Part shown: positions 1-6,773 of the stretch, in pieces
How the letters are laid out: every line of letters starts with the position of its first letter
Numbering within the stretch: position 1 is the stretch's first letter
Assembly: GCA_046483725.1 (NCBI GenBank)
Contig: JAWOCQ010000108.1
Span: forward strand, 1 to 11,610
Length of the DNA stretch: 11,610 nucleotides
Reading direction: 5' to 3'
Origin: T3SED10-47 sp046483725
GTDB taxonomy: Bacteria > Bipolaricaulota > Bipolaricaulia > Bipolaricaulales > Bipolaricaulaceae
The notes under the pieces: model-generated
What the model was told of the DNA's origin: nothing
Seen by the model: only the letters and a program-made list of their open reading frames with translations
Databases searched by the model: none
Translations under genes and position numbers: made by a program

Positions 1-129
1 GGTTATTTGGAATACACCTTCCACGGGGATGAGTCTCCCCAGGAGGCTCGGCTGTCGGGTGACTTGGTAGCTTACATCGACGGGGAGCGTGTGGTACTCC
101 CCATCGGAGGGCAACTGACCGCGCGCTGA
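1..129 (+). CDS. C-terminal end of an unrecognised protein (partial)
   Basis: Frame 1 is open from the first base and ends at a TGA at 127-129, giving the last 42 residues of a gene that starts outside the window. The visible part alternates short polar and hydrophobic stretches (for example GDLVAYIDGERVVLPIGG), as in a beta-rich domain, and ends in QLTAR. Its codon choice matches the neighbouring genes and it is followed by a normal intergenic gap. I recognise no family, and no function can be assigned from this fragment. Confidence 0.55.
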   Translation, partial: GYLEYTFHGDESPQEARLSGDLVAYIDGERVVLPIGGQLTAR

Positions 130-150
130 GCAGGCCCAAGCCGGGCGAAA

Positions 151-179
151 TTGGCGGGGGTGTTTAGCCCCACTATTCT
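151..179 (+). promoter_or_regulatory. Candidate promoter of the Lon-like protease gene
   Basis: TTGGCG (151-156) and TATTCT (174-179) each match four of six consensus bases and are separated by exactly 17 bases. They lie in the 111-base gap between the upstream stop codon and the protease start, which would give a leader of about 55 bases. No heat-shock (CIRCE-like) repeat is visible. The match is modest. Confidence 0.35.
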
Positions 180-240
180 GTGTGTTATCCCCATGCGAGC
201 GTGGAGTGCTGCGGCTAAGATGTGCCTTTGAGGAGGACTG

Positions 241-2664
241 ATGGACAACAAGCTTACCCCGCAGCAGCTAAGACGGCGTTCCGAACCTGATTCGATGGCA
301 TTCAGCACCACCGAAGAGCTTTCCCCGCTGGAGGGGATCGTAGGTCAGGATAGAGCGCTGGATGCGCTTCGAGTTGGCCTTAGCATCAAGGACGAGCGCA
401 GTCGCTACAACATCTACGTCTCGGGGGCCACCGGGCTCGGAAAGACTTCCGCGGTCTCCTACTTTTTGCATAGGGTTTCGCGGGAGCAGGAGACTCCACC
501 GGACATCTGCTACGTGCAAAACTTCCAGTCCCCCCAGGAGCCGCGGTACCTGCTTGTGCCCGCGGGACGGGGCAAGGAGCTGCGGCAGGACATGGAGCGG
601 TGTGTGGAGTTCCTGCGCCGTGAGCTGCCCAAGGCCCTGGAGTCTGACGAGTTCAAGGCCCAGGCCAAGGAGGAGCGGGACCGTTACACCTCGCAACGTG
701 ATCAGCTGTTCCAGGAGTTGGAGGGGAAGGCTCGTGAACTTGGGTTCACGGTCCAACGTACGCCGGTAGGGATGAATACCATCCCCCTGAAGCCCGATGG
801 AGAACCATATTCACAAGAGGAGTACTCGGCCCTGTCCGAGGAGGAGAAGTCAGACATCCTGCGCCGCCAGGAAGAGCTTCAGGAGGTGATAGGGGACACT
901 TTCCGCCGGCTGGGACAGCTTGAAGAAGGCTGGCAGGAGTCCCGTCGCAAACTGACCAAACGCGCAGCGCAGTTCTTGGTGGAGCCGCGGTTTTGTCAAC
1001 TGTCGGACAAGTATTCGGAACTGGAGCGTGTGCGGGAGTTCTTGCGTGAAGTGCAAGCCGACATTCTGGAGCACGTGGAGGAGCTCAGGCCGGCCAATAA
1101 GCAGCCGACCGGCACCCCTTCCGTTCCGCAAGCGCAGGCGCAAACTCAAGACAGGTTTCAGCGGTACTCGGTCAATGTGCTGGTCGACAGGAGCGAGGAA
1201 GAGGGTGCCCCGGTGGTGGTGGAGGAGAACGCCACATACACCAACCTGGTCGGTACGGTGGAACGGCGCGTCCAGTTCGGGGTGGTGACCACCGACTTCA
1301 GCCAGATCCGCCCCGGGTCTCTTCACCGTGCTAACGGAGGATATCTGGTGGTGTCGGCGCCGAACCTGTTGCGCTCCTGGATGAGCTGGGATGCCCTGAA
1401 GACGGCACTGCGGACTGGCAAGGTGCGGATCGAGGACCCGGCGCAGATGTTGGGGATTTCGTCCACGGAAGGCCTCCGCCCGGAGCCTGTCCCCCTCGAC
1501 GTAAAGGTGATCATCATCGGATCGCCGTGGCTGTATCACCTGCTTCATCATTACGATGAGGACTTCCAAAAGCACTTCTCCATCCGTGCCGATTTCTCCA
1601 CAGAGACGGAATGGACGCAGGAGGCGGAACTCACCATGGCGCGCTTTGTGCGCTCTCGGCAATGCGAGGACCGCGGCGTGCTTCCGTTCGCGCCGTCCGG
1701 CGTCTCACGATTGGTGGAACACGCCGGAGAGGTGGCGGCCGATCAGAGGAAGCTTTCTGTCCGCTTTTCCCAGCTGGCCGCGTTGGTTCGAGAGGCCAGC
1801 TTTTGGGCGGCTGACGCGGACGCTAGCAAAGTCCGGGCCGAGCACGTGCGTCAGGCCATCGAGAAGCGGCGTACCCGGCACGGGCTTGTTGCCGAAAAGG
1901 TTCGGGAGTGGATCGCCCGGGGGAAGCTGGTGGTGGATGTCGACGGCGTACAGGTGGGTCAGGTCAACGGGCTGTCGGTGCTCGATATGGGGGACTTCGC
2001 CTTCGGGCGACCTGCCCGCATCACGGCCAGTGCTTACGCCGGAAAGGACGGAGTAGTTGATATCGAGCGGGAGGCAAAGCTCGGCGGCCGCGTGCACACC
2101 AAGGGGGTTATGATCCTCAAGGGATATCTAGGAGCGAGGTTTGGCGGAAGCCATCCTGTGTCCCTGTCGGCCAGCTTGACCTTTGAGCAGTCCTACTCCG
2201 AAGTGGAAGGTGACTCGGCATCTACAGCTGAGCTATATGCGTTGCTGTCGGCGTTGGCGGAGGTCCCTTTGCAGCAGGGGATCGCGGTCACTGGCTCTAT
2301 CGATCAGAAGGGCAGACTTCAGGCCATCGGCGGTGTGAACGAGAAGGTGTTGGGGCACTTCCTCGTGTGTAAGGAGCTGGGCCTCAACGGAGAGCAAGGG
2401 GTCATTGTTCCCCGTGGCAATGTGGACATGCTCATGCTGCCTGAGGAGGTCGTGGACGCGGTTGACGAAGGGAAGTTCCACGTGTGGGCGTGCAGCACTG
2501 CGGAGGAGGGCTTGGAGATCCTCACAGGTATGCAGGTTGGTGAACCCGACCAAGAAGGGCGGTACCCTGAGGAAAGCGTGTTTGGCCGAGTTCAGCGCCG
2601 TCTGGAGACGATACGCCAGGTACTGCGCGAAAGCCGCAAGGCTGCCGAGGAAGATGACGAGTAG
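241..2664 (+). CDS. Lon-like AAA+ serine protease (LonB/LonC-type, COG1067-like)
   Basis: An 807-residue cytoplasmic protease of the Lon (S16) superfamily, of the type with no N-terminal substrate-binding LON domain. The start follows a strong AGGAGG (231-236) by four bases. An N-terminal AAA+ segment carries an intact Walker A, GATGLGKT, at residues 62-69. A long helical charged insert follows (about 110-290). The AAA-related core resumes with HRANGGYL around 362-369 and the segment PLDVKVIIIGSP. The C-terminal Lon proteolytic domain spans roughly 590-780. The catalytic dyad is visible as Ser659 in EGDSAS and Lys702 in GGVNEK. Their 43-residue separation equals that of S679 and K722 in E. 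coli Lon. The family degrades damaged or unfolded proteins using ATP, though some relatives have lost ATPase activity. The usual Walker B acidic pair is not obvious here: residues 368-376 read YLVVSAPNL. The family call is firm; substrate and ATP dependence are unknown. Confidence 0.93.
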   Translation: MDNKLTPQQLRRRSEPDSMAFSTTEELSPLEGIVGQDRALDALRVGLSIKDERSRYNIYVSGATGLGKTSAVSYFLHRVSREQETPPDICYVQNFQSPQEPRYLLVPAGRGKELRQDMERCVEFLRRELPKALESDEFKAQAKEERDRYTSQRDQLFQELEGKARELGFTVQRTPVGMNTIPLKPDGEPYSQEEYSALSEEEKSDILRRQEELQEVIGDTFRRLGQLEEGWQESRRKLTKRAAQFLVEPRFCQLSDKYSELERVREFLREVQADILEHVEELRPANKQPTGTPSVPQAQAQTQDRFQRYSVNVLVDRSEEEGAPVVVEENATYTNLVGTVERRVQFGVVTTDFSQIRPGSLHRANGGYLVVSAPNLLRSWMSWDALKTALRTGKVRIEDPAQMLGISSTEGLRPEPVPLDVKVIIIGSPWLYHLLHHYDEDFQKHFSIRADFSTETEWTQEAELTMARFVRSRQCEDRGVLPFAPSGVSRLVEHAGEVAADQRKLSVRFSQLAALVREASFWAADADASKVRAEHVRQAIEKRRTRHGLVAEKVREWIARGKLVVDVDGVQVGQVNGLSVLDMGDFAFGRPARITASAYAGKDGVVDIEREAKLGGRVHTKGVMILKGYLGARFGGSHPVSLSASLTFEQSYSEVEGDSASTAELYALLSALAEVPLQQGIAVTGSIDQKGRLQAIGGVNEKVLGHFLVCKELGLNGEQGVIVPRGNVDMLMLPEEVVDAVDEGKFHVWACSTAEEGLEILTGMQVGEPDQEGRYPEESVFGRVQRRLETIRQVLRESRKAAEEDDE

Positions 2665-2672
2665 GCATCGTT

Positions 2673-2713
2673 GTAGGCGCTCGAGCGACGGTGTAGGCTT
2701 GAGCGTCGCCTAC
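2673..2713. repeat. Palindromic/direct-repeat cluster between convergent genes
   Basis: GTAGGC occurs at 2661-2666, 2673-2678 and 2693-2698, and its inverse GCCTAC at 2708-2713. GTAGGCG (2673-2679) pairs perfectly with CGCCTAC (2707-2713). Within this lie a 10-base palindrome CGCTCGAGCG (2678-2687) and a second possible stem, GCGACG (2685-2690) with CGTCGC (2704-2709). It sits just past the protease stop codon, where a bidirectional terminator could be, but it has no T-run. It also overlaps the point at which the cyclase remnant loses similarity. Confidence 0.5.
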
Positions 2714-2788
2714 GGAGGCTGTATAGGAGGTGAAATCGCGGATATCACCAAACAGGACGGCCGTCTCGTCCCGAGCAGGTGGCATCAT
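2681..2788 (-). pseudogene. Truncated class III adenylate/guanylate cyclase (N-terminal remnant)
   Basis: Starting from ATGATG at 2788, 16 bases after the stop of the cyclic-nucleotide-binding gene on the same strand, the first ~36 codons read like the beginning of a class III nucleotide cyclase domain. They include ETAVLFGDIRDFTSY followed by GDAQAY. The pattern V-L-F-x-D-I-x-x-F-T is the hallmark first strand of that domain, and Asp15 is the expected first metal ligand. After about residue 36 the similarity stops. The frame then runs antisense into the protease gene until about 2522 with no further cyclase features. The second metal Asp, the base-selecting residues and the transition-state Asn/Arg are all absent, so it cannot be an active enzyme. 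A GCGAGG lies next to the first ATG. The 3' boundary is approximate. A chimeric assembly at this point is an alternative to real gene decay. Confidence 0.6.
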
Positions 2789-2804
2789 ACCTCGCTGTGG
2801 GAAG

Positions 2805-3227
2805 CTACTCGCTCAGCTTCATGCTTGTCTGCCGAAGTCGTCGTGCGAGCTCAGAGATAATGCCCATGGCAATATCCGGGTAGGTTGTGGTCAACGCCTT
2901 GACATCCCAACTGGTCAGACCGAGACACGTTGTGTCACTGACAGCGTAGACATCCGCAGAACGCGGCTCTCCATCCAGCACGGCCATTTCCCCGAAAAAC
3001 TGGCCGCTACCCAGCTTTGCTAGGACCTGATCCCCACGGCGCACTTCAACCTGACCGTCTAGGATAAGGTAGAATCCAGCATTGCTCTGGTCGCCCTCTC
3101 TTACTATAGGTTTGCCTGCCGGATACTTGAGCTCTCTCGCCGACCGGGCGATGGCCTGGACGTGCTTGTCGCCCAGCCGCGCGAACAGCGGGACTTGCTT
3201 GAGTAGTGCGATGCTCTCTTTCTCCAT
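2805..3227 (-). CDS. Stand-alone cyclic-nucleotide-binding (CRP/CNB-fold) protein
   Basis: A 140-residue protein made of a single CNB domain with no DNA-binding helix-turn-helix. It opens with the usual helix (LLKQVPLFARL, residues 8-18), then the beta-roll. Its phosphate-binding cassette is GQFFGEMAVLDGEPRSADV (75-93). Glu80 and Arg89-Ser90 correspond to the residues that hold ribose and phosphate in CRP (E72, R82-S83), so real cAMP or cGMP binding is plausible. A C-terminal helix closes it (about 118-138). The ATG at 3227 is preferred to an upstream in-frame TTG at 3257. It has an AAGGGGG site eight bases upstream, and the TTG falls inside the predicted -10 box. It lies directly upstream of a cyclase remnant on the same strand, so it was probably once the receptor partner of that cyclase. 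Lacking an HTH, it probably acts by protein contact rather than as a transcription factor. Confidence 0.88.
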   Translation of the reverse strand: MEKESIALLKQVPLFARLGDKHVQAIARSARELKYPAGKPIVREGDQSNAGFYLILDGQVEVRRGDQVLAKLGSGQFFGEMAVLDGEPRSADVYAVSDTTCLGLTSWDVKALTTTYPDIAMGIISELARRLRQTSMKLSE

Positions 3228-3235
3228 CCTGTACG

Positions 3236-3242
3236 CCCCCTT
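3236..3242 (-). promoter_or_regulatory. Ribosome binding site that fixes the CNB gene start
   Basis: AAGGGGG on the minus strand ends eight bases before the ATG at 3227. It supports that codon over the upstream TTG. Confidence 0.6.
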
Positions 3243-3256
3243 GTGGATGATACGCA

Positions 3257-3285
3257 AGCATATAGAACCGACACATACCGGTCAA
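3257..3285 (-). promoter_or_regulatory. Promoter of the cyclic-nucleotide-binding gene
   Basis: On the minus strand TTGACC (3280-3285, five of six consensus) and TATGCT (3257-3262, four of six) are separated by 17 bases. Transcription would start near 3250, leaving a leader of about 22 bases that contains the ribosome binding site. This suggests that the gene is expressed independently of the pyrophosphatase gene upstream on the same strand. Confidence 0.6.
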
Positions 3286-3303
3286 CTGGCAGTCCCTCCC
3301 GCC

Positions 3304-3315
3304 GGGCTCGAGCCC
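3304..3315. repeat. 12-base perfect palindrome upstream of the CNB promoter
   Basis: GGGCTCGAGCCC is a perfect palindrome about 18 bases upstream of the predicted -35 box on the minus strand. It could be a protein-binding site or part of the termination region of hppA. Nothing in the sequence decides between these. Confidence 0.3.
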
Positions 3316-3329
3316 CCGCCTGAAGCGGA

Positions 3330-3358
3330 GCGGGAAGGACAATCAGGCTCCTTCCCGC
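3330..3358 (-). terminator. Hairpin after hppA, probable terminator without a T-run
   Basis: A perfect 10-base stem, GCGGGAAGGA (3330-3339) with TCCTTCCCGC (3349-3358), has a 9-base loop and begins 14 bases beyond the hppA stop codon. There is no run of T after it on the minus strand, so it may act as a transcript-end stabiliser or a weak or Rho-aided terminator. Confidence 0.55.
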
Positions 3359-3372
3359 CCCGACTTGGACTG

Positions 3373-5538
3373 CTACATGAAAAACGGCGTCAGCGGAAAC
3401 AAGGAGGCGAAAAGGAGCGACACTACGGACATGAGCTTGATCAAAATGTCTAGGCTCGGTCCGACGGTGTCCTTAAGGGGATCACCAACAGTGTCGGCAG
3501 TTACCCCGGCGGCGTGGGCTTCCGAGTCTTTGCCTCCGAAATGCCCCTCTTCCACGTACTTCTTCGCGTTGTCCATTGCCCCGCCGGAGTTGGCGCAATA
3601 GATGGCCAGGACAACCGCCGAAATCAACGCCCCGACAAGAAAGCCGGCCAAGGTAAAGCGACCGAAGATGAGGCCGACGACGAGGGGCGTGCCCAGAGCT
3701 AGTGCGGAAGGGAACACCATCTTGCGCACCGCTCCCGAAGCGGTAATGGTTATGCAGCGCTTGTAGTCGGGTGCTTCTTGCCCTTCCATGATCTTGGGGT
3801 TTTCTCGGAACTGCCGCCGGATCTCCTGCACCATGAGATTAGCGGTGCGGGACACGGCACGAATCAGAAGCGAGGAGAAAACGTAGGTCACCATGGCGCC
3901 AACGAGCATCCCCGCCAGCACCAATCCTCCGCGCTCAGCGTCGATGAGGGGGATGTCCGGCACCCGGACTTCCTCGGCCGTCCCCACTGCCGACCATAGG
4001 TAAGCGGCGATCAAAGCCAGGGCGGCAAAGGCCGCCGAGCCGATAGCAAAGCCCTTGCCGATGGCCGCGGTGGTGTTACCGATGGAGTCCAATTGGTCCG
4101 TGCGTTCACGAACCGACGGGTCCAGCTCGCTCATGGTGGCGATCCCCGACGCGTTATCGGCAATAGGGCCGTAGGAGTCCACTGACACAGTCATTCCGAC
4201 GAACGAGAGCATCCCCAGGGCGCCGAACGCGGTGCCCAGGAGACCGCCCAGTTGGTAGGTCATAACCATAGCCGCGCCAATGATCAGGCACGGCCACAAG
4301 GACGACATCATGCCCACCGCCATTCCCTCGGTCACGCCCACGGCGGCCCCCGACTGGTAGGATTCGGCCAGCTGGCGGGTGGGCTTGTAGCGAGAGGAGG
4401 TGAAGTACTCCGAGATGAAGCCGATGCCGATCCCGCTGGCCACACCCAGAAGCATAGAGTAAAAGGGCACAAAGTTGGTCGGGGAAAGCCAGGTGGTTAA
4501 GGCGGCGAAGCCCACAGTTAGCAACGCTGCCAGTCGTGTGCCGTTCATCAGCACCGCCTGCATGTTCTCACGCGCCCGAGAGAAGCGAATGTAGGCGAAA
4601 GCTGTCAACGTGGCTACGATTCCCCCTGACACGAACAACATGGGGAGCAAGGTCATCCACCAGTAGTTCTCCCTGATGCCAAAACCCTCCCCGTAGCGGG
4701 CGATCAGCCCAGCTATGTCGGGGTTGTCGCGGCCTACGTATAGGTACATTCCGATGATGCCCACCGAGATGATGGAAGCGATGAATGACTCCAAAAGGTC
4801 CGCACCCAACCCGCCGACGTCACCCACGTTGTCGCCGACGTTATCGGCGATGGTGGCCGGGTTGCGCGGATCATCTTCGGGGAGCTTAAGCTCCACCTTG
4901 CCCACCATGTCCGCGGCCATGTCCGCGGCCTTTGTGTAGATGCCGCCGCCTACACGGTCGAACAGAGCTACCAGCGATGCTCCAGCAGAGTAGGCGGAGA
5001 CGATGATTGCGGCCTTGATGAAGTTCACATCGGCGCCGGGGATGCCGAGGATCGTCTTGGTTTCTATGGCCACTGTGCCCGGCGCGAACTCCCCCCGGAA
5101 CAGCCAGACAACCAAGGCCAAACCGCCCAACGCCAGGCCGGCGACGCCCATGCCCATGGCCGTCCCGCCGGAGAAGGCGATGTTGAGTGCATCCTTAAAC
5201 GATGAGCGGGCCGCTTGAGTTGTTCGGCCGTTGGCCAGCGTAGCCGCGTTCATCCCGATGAAACCTGCGGCCATCGAAAGCACAGATCCGATCCAGAAAG
5301 CCACCGCCACTTCCCAGTAGAACAAGGCCCACAGTACGGCCCCCACGACCAGCATGGAGATCCCCATGACGCGGGCCTCTTCCAGCATGAACGCGTACGC
5401 CCCGTCACGGATGTAATGCTGAATCTCCTTCATCCGTTCTGTCCCTTGGGAGTGGCGCACGACCGACCAGGTGGCGTAGGCCGCCCATAGCACGGCAGCC
5501 ACAGCCACCAGACCAGATACGCCTACGAACACACCCAT
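3373..5538 (-). CDS. hppA: Membrane-bound ion-translocating pyrophosphatase, K+-dependent type
   Basis: A 721-residue polytopic inner-membrane protein, the normal full length for the family. It hydrolyses pyrophosphate to phosphate and pumps H+ (or Na+) outward. Diagnostic substrate-site motifs are present: KAADMAADMVGK (203-214), PEDDPRNP (220-227), DNVGDNVGD (232-240) and the C-terminal GDPLKDT (685-691). These supply the acidic and lysine residues that hold Mg-pyrophosphate. GNTTAAIGKG begins at residue 487. Ala491 and Gly494 sit where K+-independent enzymes have Lys and Thr, so this belongs to the K+-dependent class. H+ versus Na+ specificity cannot be read with confidence. The ATG at 5538 is chosen because AAGGAGGAG lies immediately upstream; an ATG eight codons earlier would place that site inside the coding region. 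It is transcribed alone, divergently from the coiled-coil gene. Its role would be to recover energy from the pyrophosphate released by biosynthesis. Confidence 0.96.
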   Translation of the reverse strand: MGVFVGVSGLVAVAAVLWAAYATWSVVRHSQGTERMKEIQHYIRDGAYAFMLEEARVMGISMLVVGAVLWALFYWEVAVAFWIGSVLSMAAGFIGMNAATLANGRTTQAARSSFKDALNIAFSGGTAMGMGVAGLALGGLALVVWLFRGEFAPGTVAIETKTILGIPGADVNFIKAAIIVSAYSAGASLVALFDRVGGGIYTKAADMAADMVGKVELKLPEDDPRNPATIADNVGDNVGDVGGLGADLLESFIASIISVGIIGMYLYVGRDNPDIAGLIARYGEGFGIRENYWWMTLLPMLFVSGGIVATLTAFAYIRFSRARENMQAVLMNGTRLAALLTVGFAALTTWLSPTNFVPFYSMLLGVASGIGIGFISEYFTSSRYKPTRQLAESYQSGAAVGVTEGMAVGMMSSLWPCLIIGAAMVMTYQLGGLLGTAFGALGMLSFVGMTVSVDSYGPIADNASGIATMSELDPSVRERTDQLDSIGNTTAAIGKGFAIGSAAFAALALIAAYLWSAVGTAEEVRVPDIPLIDAERGGLVLAGMLVGAMVTYVFSSLLIRAVSRTANLMVQEIRRQFRENPKIMEGQEAPDYKRCITITASGAVRKMVFPSALALGTPLVVGLIFGRFTLAGFLVGALISAVVLAIYCANSGGAMDNAKKYVEEGHFGGKDSEAHAAGVTADTVGDPLKDTVGPSLDILIKLMSVVSLLFASLFPLTPFFM

Positions 5539-5541
5539 AAT

Positions 5542-5550
5542 CTCCTCCTT
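5542..5550 (-). promoter_or_regulatory. Ribosome binding site that fixes the hppA start
   Basis: AAGGAGGAG on the minus strand is followed by ATT and then the ATG at 5538. It shows that the in-frame ATG at 5562 is not the start. Confidence 0.75.
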
Positions 5551-5573
5551 ATAGAGAGTCAAGAGCCGGTCGT

Positions 5574-5602
5574 ACTTTACTCGCGTCGTGCAAGAGCCGC
5601 AA
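5574..5602 (-). promoter_or_regulatory. Candidate hppA promoter
   Basis: On the minus strand TTGCGG (5597-5602) and TAAAGT (5574-5579) are 17 bases apart and lie 36 to 64 bases upstream of the hppA start. The match is three and four of six bases, so this is weak. The rest of the 248-base gap to the divergent gene (5539-5786) holds a short perfect hairpin, GCCATG/CATGGC at 5635-5653. I see no convincing plus-strand promoter in it. Confidence 0.3.
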
Positions 5603-5770
5603 GGAATACGGTAATTCGCGCCGGGGTTCCTGCCGCCATGGGCAGATCATGGCCGAGGCCTATGGGACACATGTCTGGTTCTGTGGCGACAAACCGGCGT
5701 TGCAGGATGCCCAAGGGGCCGTGTGCCTGAAGGTGACGCAGGCTACTGTGGGGCGTCCGAACGCCGGAAA

Positions 5771-5778
5771 AGGAGGGG
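5771..5778 (+). promoter_or_regulatory. Ribosome binding site that fixes the coiled-coil gene start
   Basis: AGGAGGGG lies eight bases before the ATG at 5787. That ATG opens a proper signal peptide, which rules against the in-frame ATG at 5649. Confidence 0.65.
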
Positions 5779-5786
5779 TTCAGTTG

Positions 5787-6674
5787 ATGAGGCGAATGGT
5801 AGGTTGGCTGATGGTGGGGGTGATCCTCCTGGGGGGCGGTGCCCTAGCCGGTGACGGTTCGGGCGTCCAACTGCCTCCGGCAGAGGAAGAGGTCGCCGCC
5901 ATGGAGGAGGCATTCGGTGAGGTGACCGGTTTCTTTACGGAGCTGATCACCGAGCTGAAGGAGGCCGTGGCTGCGCTGAACGAGGCAGATCGGGAGCTCA
6001 CGACCTGTTATCGCTCGTTGGCAACGCAATTGTCGAATGTGGAATCGAGGCTGTCGGAGCTCGCTGACGTATGTGACAGGGTGCCTGGCTTGGAACAGCA
6101 GGCGGATGCCCTGGCTGATCGTTTGAGCGAGGTGACAAGCAGGGTCACCGAGCTACGCCGCCGTGTGGAGAACGAGGTTGCTCGCCTTGACGGGCGTGTG
6201 GATGAGGTTGAGGGTGCCATCGGGGAGCTGGAAGCTGAGCTTTCCACGGTGGTGTCAGACATAATGGAGCTCGACGAGGAGTTCAGCCGCCTATCCTCCC
6301 GGCTGGCAGAACACGAATCCAGGCTCACCGAATTGGAGGAGATGGACTTGGGCTCGCTGCACCGGCGAGTGCTGGCCCTGGAGCAGTCTACTCAGGCCCT
6401 GCAAATCAAGATTGACAATAACCGAAAGAAGATTGAGGGCGTGGAAACTACTCTGGCCGGCTTTGATGCCGACATTTCCTCACAGGGCAAGGCCATTGAG
6501 GATCTAGATGGCCGCCTGTCAACTCAGGAAGCCCGCGTTGATGAAGTGGAGACAATGGTCGAGGATCTCAATATTCCGGCCCTGAGGGACGCTTTGGCGA
6601 CGGCTCAGGTGCTGGGTACCGTGGGGCTGTTGCTCGGCGCTGGGGCATTGGTAGTGGTGTTGCTGAACGGATAG
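5787..6674 (+). CDS. Exported coiled-coil protein with C-terminal membrane anchor, function unknown
   Basis: A 295-residue protein of a simple three-part design. Residues 1-21 are a signal peptide: Arg2-Arg3, a hydrophobic core WLMVGVILLGGG and an AxA cleavage site (ALA before GDG). Residues about 35-265 are an almost unbroken heptad-patterned coiled coil, rich in Leu, Glu, Val and Arg (for example RLSEVTSRVTELRRRVENEV at 112-131). Residues about 275-293 form one hydrophobic helix, followed by a two-residue NG tail. The rod would therefore stand outside the cytoplasmic membrane, tethered at its C-terminus. Cys74 and Cys96 are the only cysteines. The start at 5787 is chosen for its ribosome binding site and signal peptide; the open frame extends upstream to 5649, but that part looks non-coding. 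Envelope spacer or stalk proteins share this architecture, but I recognise no specific family. It is a single-gene unit ended by a strong terminator. Confidence 0.8.
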   Translation: MRRMVGWLMVGVILLGGGALAGDGSGVQLPPAEEEVAAMEEAFGEVTGFFTELITELKEAVAALNEADRELTTCYRSLATQLSNVESRLSELADVCDRVPGLEQQADALADRLSEVTSRVTELRRRVENEVARLDGRVDEVEGAIGELEAELSTVVSDIMELDEEFSRLSSRLAEHESRLTELEEMDLGSLHRRVLALEQSTQALQIKIDNNRKKIEGVETTLAGFDADISSQGKAIEDLDGRLSTQEARVDEVETMVEDLNIPALRDALATAQVLGTVGLLLGAGALVVVLLNG

Positions 6675-6688
6675 TAGGAGGCAGGACG

Positions 6689-6718
6689 GGGCGCGGAGTT
6701 GTCCGCGCCCTGTTTTTT
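6689..6718 (+). terminator. Intrinsic terminator after the coiled-coil gene
   Basis: A perfect 9-base GC-rich stem, GGGCGCGGA (6689-6697) with TCCGCGCCC (6702-6710), has a GTTG loop. TG and then six T (6713-6718) follow. It begins 14 bases after the stop codon. The end of the T-run overlaps the -35 box of the next promoter. Confidence 0.92.
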
Positions 6719-6745
6719 GCCGCTATGTGTAGCAAATGTTATATT
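6717..6745 (+). promoter_or_regulatory. Promoter of the HTH-smc-scpA-scpB operon
   Basis: TTGCCG (6717-6722, four of six) and TATATT (6740-6745, five of six) are separated by exactly 17 bases. They sit in a distinctly AT-rich patch of a GC-rich region. Transcription would start near 6752, about 22 bases before the ATG at 6774. No other promoter or gap is seen before scpB ends, so this probably drives all four genes. Confidence 0.7.
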
Positions 6746-6753
6746 CGTTACAC
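6727..6753 (+). promoter_or_regulatory. Candidate operator, inverted repeat over the -10 box
   Basis: GTGTAGCAAAT (6727-6737) and ATTCGTTACAC (6743-6753) form an inverted repeat with 8 of 11 positions matching around a 5-base centre. The outer GTGTA/TACAC arms are perfect. It covers the -10 box and the likely transcription start. The first gene downstream encodes an XRE-type HTH protein, a family that commonly binds such sites as dimers. Negative autoregulation is inferred. Confidence 0.5.
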
Positions 6754-6773
6754 GAAACCGTGAAGGGGGGCGG

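Noticed and set aside
156..170. Short GGGG...CCCC hairpin before the protease gene as a terminator of the upstream gene.
   Set aside because: Only four pairs, no T-run, and it lies within the candidate promoter.
2730..3023. Plus-strand open frame with a GTG start and AGGAGG upstream.
   Set aside because: It is antisense to the cyclic-nucleotide-binding gene and the cyclase remnant, both of which have recognisable protein motifs. Its own translation has none.
4906..4929. Perfect 12-base tandem repeat CATGTCCGCGGC inside hppA.
   Set aside because: It encodes AADMAADM, which keeps the length and acidic residues of the family motif AADVGADL. It is a codon coincidence in a conserved site rather than an expansion.
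5687..5770. Fragments GACAAACC and GGTGACGCAGGC upstream of the coiled-coil gene, resembling pieces of a cyclic-di-GMP-I (GEMM) riboswitch core.
   Set aside because: No GNRA tetraloop hairpin between them and no room for the second long stem before the ribosome binding site. The match is to short words only. A covariance-model search would settle it.
5649..5786. A 46-codon in-frame N-terminal extension of the coiled-coil gene.
   Set aside because: No ribosome binding site at 5649, no recognisable domain, and it would bury a well-formed signal peptide that has its own ribosome binding site.
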